Both the position numbers and the translations under genes were made by a program. Below are positions 6,907 through 10,008 of a stretch of DNA of 10,008 nt, in pieces (within the stretch, counting starts at the first letter, position 1; each line of letters begins with the position of its first letter). The notes beneath the pieces are model-generated. The model did no database searches and had not been told where the DNA came from. It was given only the letters and a program-made list of their open reading frames with translations. The stretch spans positions 1 to 10,008 of the forward strand of contig JAFMQT010000125.1 of assembly GCA_017354515.1 (NCBI GenBank), read 5' to 3'. This DNA comes from Nocardia sp. Its GTDB lineage: Bacteria > Actinomycetota > Actinomycetes > Mycobacteriales > Mycobacteriaceae.

Positions 6907-7633
6907 TCATATATGAGGCTGCATCAACTGGTTGATCATTTCCTGGAGCATTTCCGCGTCAGTCAGGTCACGCAGTACACGGTCAGCTCCGACCAGCTTC
7001 TCCACCGGAGTCCCACCAGCAGCGACGGCAATAATGCGGGCGCCGCCCAGGAAGGCGGTCTCGATGTCGCCGGGGCTGTCTCCGATCAGAACTGTGTTGT
7101 GCCGGGCGAATTCGGCCGAATAGCGGGTTGGCGGCTCGAGATTGCGCGATCGGAACCAGTCCGGGTCTGTATCCGTCGTCGTCGCCGTAGGCTCCGATGT
7201 CGAGATCGAGATAGGTGTCGAGACCGAATGTTTCGAGCTTGATGATACGCGATACCGCTCGCGTATTCCCGGTCAGCACAGACTGATACAGATCAGGAAC
7301 GGGTGCGAGGAACGCCAACACCTCTGCTGCGCCGGGCAGGCCCCGCCCCCGTTGCCGAAGTTCGTCCCGCCGGGTGACGTACGCCGCCGCCAGAGAATCG
7401 GCGAAGCACGTAAACGGCGGCGGATGCCGAATCCCGTGCAGTTCGGCGGTTGCCGCGTAGATGTCCGGCTCGGTTCGACCGGTGATATGCGGCATCTGCT
7501 CGAGGGTATGTCCGGTGACGTGCTCGAATGCGGCTGCGAACGCTTCGCGGCCGACGCCACGGGTCTCAATGAGGGTGTGGTCGATATCCCAGAGCACCAG
7601 CACCGCGGCACCGCCGCTTCGCGCGAATTCCAT
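6907..7633 (-). pseudogene. HAD-superfamily phosphatase, interrupted by a one-base frameshift
   Basis: Reading from ATG at 7633, a haloacid-dehalogenase-type hydrolase is clear: motif I LWDIDHTLIET (nucleophile and acid/base Asp) and motif II VLTGNT, then a segment ending SRAAN. At the C run read from 7127 to 7125 the frame breaks. Removing one base restores homology in the next frame: RYSAEFARHNTVLIGDSPGD, which contains motif IV GDSPGD, then GGARIIAVAAGG and a helical tail ending at TGA 6909-6907. The repaired protein would have about 241 residues, normal for phosphoglycolate-phosphatase-like HAD enzymes. Reading on without repair gives an arginine-rich tail and loses motif IV, which binds the catalytic magnesium. 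The break is either a true recent mutation or a sequencing error in a three-base run; codon use on both sides still looks coding. GGAGG lies 11 bases before the ATG. The substrate is unknown. It is divergent from the XRE regulator, which may control it. Confidence 0.82.
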
Positions 7634-7656
7634 GTGAACCGGCGCCTCCAGTCCCT

Positions 7657-7662
7657 TACTCT
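7657..7662 (+). promoter_or_regulatory. Probable -10 element for the leaderless XRE regulator gene
   Basis: TACTCT fits TAnnnT and is followed by seven bases (7663-7669) before ATG 7670, the usual spacing for a transcript starting at or one base before the start codon. No Shine-Dalgarno precedes that ATG, and only 36 bp separate it from the divergent HAD start. A leaderless mRNA is therefore likely. Confidence 0.5.
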
Positions 7663-7669
7663 GAGCCCT

Positions 7670-8866
7670 ATGGCAACCCCGCCACGACTGAGCCACGATA
7701 TCGGCGCTCGCATCCGCATGCACCGCGAACGGAGGGGCCGAACTCAGGTCGTGACCGCAGGTTTGGCCGGCATCACCGCCGATTATCTAGGACAGGTCGA
7801 GCGCGGTCGTAAGACTCCGAGCGCGGGTGTGCTACGCGCCCTCGCAGCAGCGCTCGACGTTCCGGTGGGAGCGCTGCTCGGTAGCCACCCGGACACCTCA
7901 CCGGCGTCGGCAGTCGGAGGCAGTGAGCCCTTGGCCTTGGCGCTCATGTCGGCCGGTTCGACCCCGGTCGACCCCGATGAGTTGAAGATCCGGATCGATC
8001 ATGCGTGGTCGGTCTGGCAGTCCAGCGGGTACCGGTATAGCCGACTGCTTCCGGAACTACCGGCCCTGATTCGGGACACAGAAGCAACTCGGCGATGCGC
8101 ACGCCAGCGGCTCGAGCATCGCCGAGTGGCCGCCTGTGCCAGTGAGTTGTACGGGTTGCTCCGCACGGTTACCCGGCGCATCGGCCGCACGGATCTCTCC
8201 TTTCTGGTCGCTGATCGCGGAATGCGCGCCGCCGAAGATGCCGACAATCCGCTATGCCTGGCCGCCGCGCGTTGGAACTTTGGCCACGCACTGCTGATGG
8301 CCAACGATTGCGATGCGGCAATCGAGTTTGCCGAGCAAGCCGCTGCAGATGTTCTTGCCGACGATTCCGTCTGTTCGGACGCCCCCGCGTTGGCGGGTGC
8401 GCTGCACTTGGTGGCTGTCGTAGCGGACGCGCGAGCCGGACGATACTGGTCAGCGCGAGACCGGCTGAACGATGCAAATGCGCTCGCCCGACGCACCGAC
8501 AACGCGAACAACATCGGTCACACCATGTTCAGCGGACTCAACGTCGCCTTACATGGGATGTGGGTCGAGTTGGACGCCGGAGATGCCGCCGCCGCACTAC
8601 GCATCGCGGACCGGATCAACGCCGTCGAATGCCCTTCTGTCGAGCGACGATTCACCTTTACCCTCGACCTGGCCCGCACATACGAACTACGCCGCGAAGA
8701 GACCGGCACCCTCCTGCATTTGCTCGATGCCGAGCGCTCCGCACCCGAAGACCTCGACCGCGACCCCCGCGCACGCGACATGCTCCGGCGTCTCGTCCGA
8801 AGCCCACATTCAACCAGCCGAGGCCACGCCGCCAAGCTTGCCGAACGCCTCAGCGTCGACATCTGA
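7670..8866 (+). CDS. XRE-family transcriptional regulator with TPR-like C-terminal domain
   Basis: A 398-residue protein. Residues about 10-70 form a Cro/C1-type helix-turn-helix: IGARIRMHRERRGRTQ, then the recognition-helix region ADYLGQVERGRKTPS and LRALAAALDVPVGALL. From about residue 100 to the end the chain is almost entirely helical and Ala/Leu-rich, with paired-helix spacing that suggests tetratricopeptide-like repeats (for example AARWNFGHALLMANDCDAAIEFAEQAA). This layout is common in actinobacterial regulators whose C-terminal part senses a peptide or small ligand; the ligand here is unknown. The frame is open upstream to 7142, but that part is antisense to the HAD gene. ATG 7670 is chosen because the helix-turn-helix begins right after it and a -10-like box sits seven bases upstream. 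It is divergent from the HAD gene, its likeliest target. A perfect hairpin lies 12 bp after its stop. Confidence 0.87.
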   Translation: MATPPRLSHDIGARIRMHRERRGRTQVVTAGLAGITADYLGQVERGRKTPSAGVLRALAAALDVPVGALLGSHPDTSPASAVGGSEPLALALMSAGSTPVDPDELKIRIDHAWSVWQSSGYRYSRLLPELPALIRDTEATRRCARQRLEHRRVAACASELYGLLRTVTRRIGRTDLSFLVADRGMRAAEDADNPLCLAAARWNFGHALLMANDCDAAIEFAEQAAADVLADDSVCSDAPALAGALHLVAVVADARAGRYWSARDRLNDANALARRTDNANNIGHTMFSGLNVALHGMWVELDAGDAAAALRIADRINAVECPSVERRFTFTLDLARTYELRREETGTLLHLLDAERSAPEDLDRDPRARDMLRRLVRSPHSTSRGHAAKLAERLSVDI

Positions 8867-8878
8867 CCCGCACCGAGA

Positions 8879-8907
8879 GGTAACCCGGTCTCCGAGACCG
8901 GGTTACC
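8879..8907 (+). terminator. Perfect 13-bp hairpin, probable terminator of the XRE gene
   Basis: GGTAACCCGGTCT (8879-8891), loop CCG, and the exact complement AGACCGGGTTACC (8895-8907). It starts 12 bases after the regulator's stop. No T-run follows, which is usual for GC-rich actinobacterial hairpins often called I-shaped terminators. A protein-binding palindrome is the alternative, but the position after the stop favours termination. Confidence 0.75.
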
Positions 8908-9016
8908 CGGTCAGGCCCGTCCTAGCGTCAGCCCAGCCCCGCCGCCGGGTCGATGCCGTGCCCCTGATCGCGGTTCCTCGGCGGCGGGTGCTTACCACGC
9001 CAAGGAGGGGCACACG
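8908..9016 (+). promoter_or_regulatory. Intergenic segment leading into the small gene at 9017
   Basis: No gene is seen in this 109-bp stretch between the hairpin and the next start. It must hold the promoter of the 9017 gene, but no convincing -10 box can be named. A strong Shine-Dalgarno AAGGAGG lies at 9002-9008, eight bases before ATG 9017; it is the clearest ribosome binding site in the window and fixes that start. CCGCCGCC at 8941-8948 and GGCGGCGG near 8980-8987 are complementary and could pair in the leader RNA. Confidence 0.55.
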
Positions 9017-9328
9017 ATGAGACCGCGACCGACCGCATTCGGATGGATCGAACCCGAGATCAGTACCGCATGGGAATGGGACCGGGCCCAAATCCACCGA
9101 CTCTCACGCCGTTTGGGTTACGCACTGATCTGGGCACCGATCGACTCGGCACTACCACTGGTCGACCAGGTTCGGGCCGCAGACGTCGACGTGGTGATAA
9201 TCCCAGCACCCAACCATCTGGATACGGCCACCCTGCACGCCTTCATGTGCATCGTCTCCGTTGAAACAGCCACGCCACGAATGAGTTTCGCGCCGTGGGC
9301 GCACATACCATCGGGGCTGCTCGGATGA
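9017..9328 (+). CDS. Small protein of unknown function
   Basis: A 103-residue protein not confidently recognised. Visible features are an N-terminal MRPRPTAFGWI, a helical region AQIHRLSRRLGYALIW, an alternating strand-helix pattern (DQVRAADVDVVIIPAPNHLD), and a C-terminal part ending APWAHIPSGLLG. The beta-strand, R-x-L-A-x-R-x-G-Y-like helix, then hydrophobic strand VDVVIIP followed by a helix, recalls the fold of serine-recombinase N-terminal domains. The catalytic serine motif is absent, so any relation is remote and structural at best. It has no signal peptide or membrane segment. The start is fixed by AAGGAGG eight bases upstream. Its TGA stop overlaps ATG 9325 of the antitoxin remnant (ATGA), so the remnant could be translated with it. 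GC-biased codon use supports real coding. Confidence 0.68.
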   Translation: MRPRPTAFGWIEPEISTAWEWDRAQIHRLSRRLGYALIWAPIDSALPLVDQVRAADVDVVIIPAPNHLDTATLHAFMCIVSVETATPRMSFAPWAHIPSGLLG

Positions 9329-9672
9329 ACGGGAGGCCGGACGTCGTTCCGTGGGTGCGGCACTTATCGGCCGATGAGATCCATGAATTCACAGTGGAAT
9401 TTATCGCAGTACTGTCGAACGCGGCCGAGCTCGATGCCGATTTCGCTGTTCGGGAGACCTTGGCCGGCTGGCGGGCAACCGCACGGATCAAGGCCGATCC
9501 CGCCAGTTACAGTGAGGGAACAACTGCCACCGATGGTGATTTCGGCCCTGTCCTTTTGGACCTGCCCGCCCTGATCGAGGCTCACCCACAACACCTGATC
9601 GGCAGCATCGCCCTCGTGGAAACCTCGGGCCCATCGGCACAATGGTGCGGACCTCGATCAGCGGAAATTTGA
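9325..9672 (+). pseudogene. Antitoxin remnant: C-terminal half of a Phd/YefM-like antitoxin, still open
   Basis: This open frame (115 codons from ATG 9325) aligns with the intact antitoxin at 6055-6525 from about residue 81 to residue 152 without a gap: 9336-9552 against 6294-6510, a constant offset of 3042 bases. Shared protein segments include VPWVRHLSADEIHEFTVE and FAVRETLAGWRATARIKADP. The DNA-binding N-terminal half is missing. After 9552 the frame leaves the homology and runs out of frame through the toxin remnant to TGA 9670-9672. The start overlaps the stop of the 9017 gene (ATGA), so it could be made as a shortened protein that might still bind a toxin. Its reading frame has stayed open over the homologous part, but decay is equally plausible. 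Confidence 0.78.
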
Positions 9673-9794
9673 GGTGACAAGCGTCGGCCAGGTTCGACAG
9701 GTCCTCGACGACGCGAATCGAACTGTCTGGTCGGTCTACATCTCGCCTCGCAATTCCAAGGACACCGAGGGCTGGGGCGCCGATCGGTGGCGGC
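9336..9794 (+). repeat. Diverged direct repeat of the toxin-antitoxin module (partner at 6294-6898)
   Basis: Both copies are on the same strand. Homology runs 9336-9552 to 6294-6510, resumes at 9594-9775 to 6696-6878, and continues past the toxin stop (GCCGATC and TGGCGGC at 9779-9794, matching 6882-6898). Base differences are frequent, many at third positions, so the duplication or separate acquisition is old. The pair encloses the HAD, XRE and small-gene segment. Confidence 0.8.
9565..9775 (+). pseudogene. Toxin remnant: decayed RelE/HigB-like toxin, C-terminal part
   Basis: The DNA from 9594 matches the intact toxin from 6696 onward (offset 2898): PDRQHR, then after one lost base near 9627-9640 (offset becomes 2897) HNGADLDQRKFEVTSVGQVR and NRTVWSVYISPRNSKDT. 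Relative to the intact copy the QWEY segment reads QRKF, the RVRY strand reads QVRQ, HPK has become NSK, and the TGA stop is TGG at 9773-9775. The first half of the toxin is missing or too diverged to align: about 185 bases of the intact copy (6511-6695) are replaced by about 41 bases here. With a frameshift, lost stop and altered conserved positions, it cannot encode a working toxin. Confidence 0.82.
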
Positions 9795-9952
9795 GATGAC
9801 CAGCGCGTATCCGCTCCCGCAATAGACTCGTCCGTAGCCCGCCCGCGGCATGTCCGAATACGGTCGAGTTCACGACATGGCGTATGTGGCTACGCCGCCT
9901 GTCATTTGTTCGCACGACACCGTCGACGCCTTCAAAGGCCCACGCTATTCAG
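9795..9952. other. No assignable gene
   Basis: Beyond the toxin remnant no feature can be supported. One plus-strand frame is open from ATG 9850 through the right edge (MSEYGRVHDMAYVATPPVI ...), but only about 32 of its 53 visible codons end in G or C, well below the real genes here, and no ribosome binding site precedes it. A minus-strand frame entering from the right edge ends at TAG 9947-9945 (PFDFIEVPGNRGTTGAELPE, then stop), with similarly poor codon bias. Either could be the edge of a real gene; neither is called. Confidence 0.4.
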
Positions 9953-10004
9953 GGAGCTCCGCTCCTGTAGTTCCACGGTTCCCGGGAACTTCGATGAAAT
10001 CGAA
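9953..10004. repeat. Cluster of short perfect palindromes at the right edge
   Basis: Three palindromes follow one another: GGAGCTCC (9953-9960), GTTCCCGGGAAC (9978-9989, perfect 12 bp) and TTCGAT-GAA-ATCGAA (9990-10004, perfect 6-bp arms). AGTTCC (9969-9974) also pairs with GGAACT (9985-9990). Such a cluster fits a structured intergenic repeat, a terminator or a protein-binding site, possibly at the end of a mobile element. The window ends too soon to tell. Confidence 0.5.
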
Positions 10005-10008
10005 CGGG

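Noticed and set aside
7142..7669. Upstream extension of the XRE regulator frame
   Set aside because: It lies antisense to the HAD gene and adds a non-homologous arginine-rich segment; the helix-turn-helix begins right after ATG 7670.
8879..8907. CRISPR repeat or recombination site
   Set aside because: The hairpin occurs once, directly after a stop codon, with no spaced copies elsewhere in the window; a terminator explains it better.
9565..9775. A second working toxin
   Set aside because: A frameshift, lost stop, missing N-terminal half and altered conserved positions rule out a functional product.

Overview
The window is GC-rich with strongly GC-biased third codon positions. A run of genes matches the mycobacterial Rv3202c-Rv3203-Rv3204 order: AdnA helicase-nuclease, LipV-type hydrolase, alkyltransferase-like protein. 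With several leaderless-type promoters, this points to a mycolic-acid actinomycete, most likely Nocardia or a close relative. The genus is inferred; no rRNA is present.

Left part (1-6017), conserved chromosomal block. The minus strand carries most of adnA, the AdnA subunit of the AdnAB double-strand-break resection machine; its C-terminal end lies beyond the left edge. Divergent from it, 41 bp away, is a plus-strand pair: an alpha/beta hydrolase (LipV-like) whose stop overlaps the start of an alkyltransferase-like protein carrying PWHRV, with Trp in place of the catalytic Cys. A 576-residue fusion of MobA (molybdenum cofactor nucleotidyltransferase) and MoeA (molybdenum insertion) follows. 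It appears to have its own promoter, which would begin transcription exactly at the ATG of a nine-codon micro-ORF overlapping the fusion's GTG start.

Middle and right part (6018-9800), accessory block of lower GC. It opens with a two-gene toxin-antitoxin operon: a long Phd/YefM-like antitoxin and a RelE/HigB-like toxin, with an inverted repeat over the promoter. Next come a minus-strand HAD phosphatase broken by a one-base frameshift and a divergent, apparently leaderless XRE regulator with a TPR-like C-terminal part. A perfect 13-bp hairpin ends that gene. A small unrecognised gene with a strong ribosome binding site follows, overlapping the start of a decayed second copy of the toxin-antitoxin module. 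The decayed copy keeps the C-terminal half of the antitoxin in frame and a frameshifted remnant of the toxin.

Right edge (about 9795-10008). No gene can be assigned; short palindromes cluster near the end.

The left block concerns DNA repair and molybdenum cofactor synthesis. The right block looks like an islet shaped by duplication or replacement of a toxin-antitoxin module. The observations most worth following up are the duplicated and decayed module and the two leaderless micro-ORFs overlapping the true starts. Nothing here is convincingly a new defence or metabolic system.
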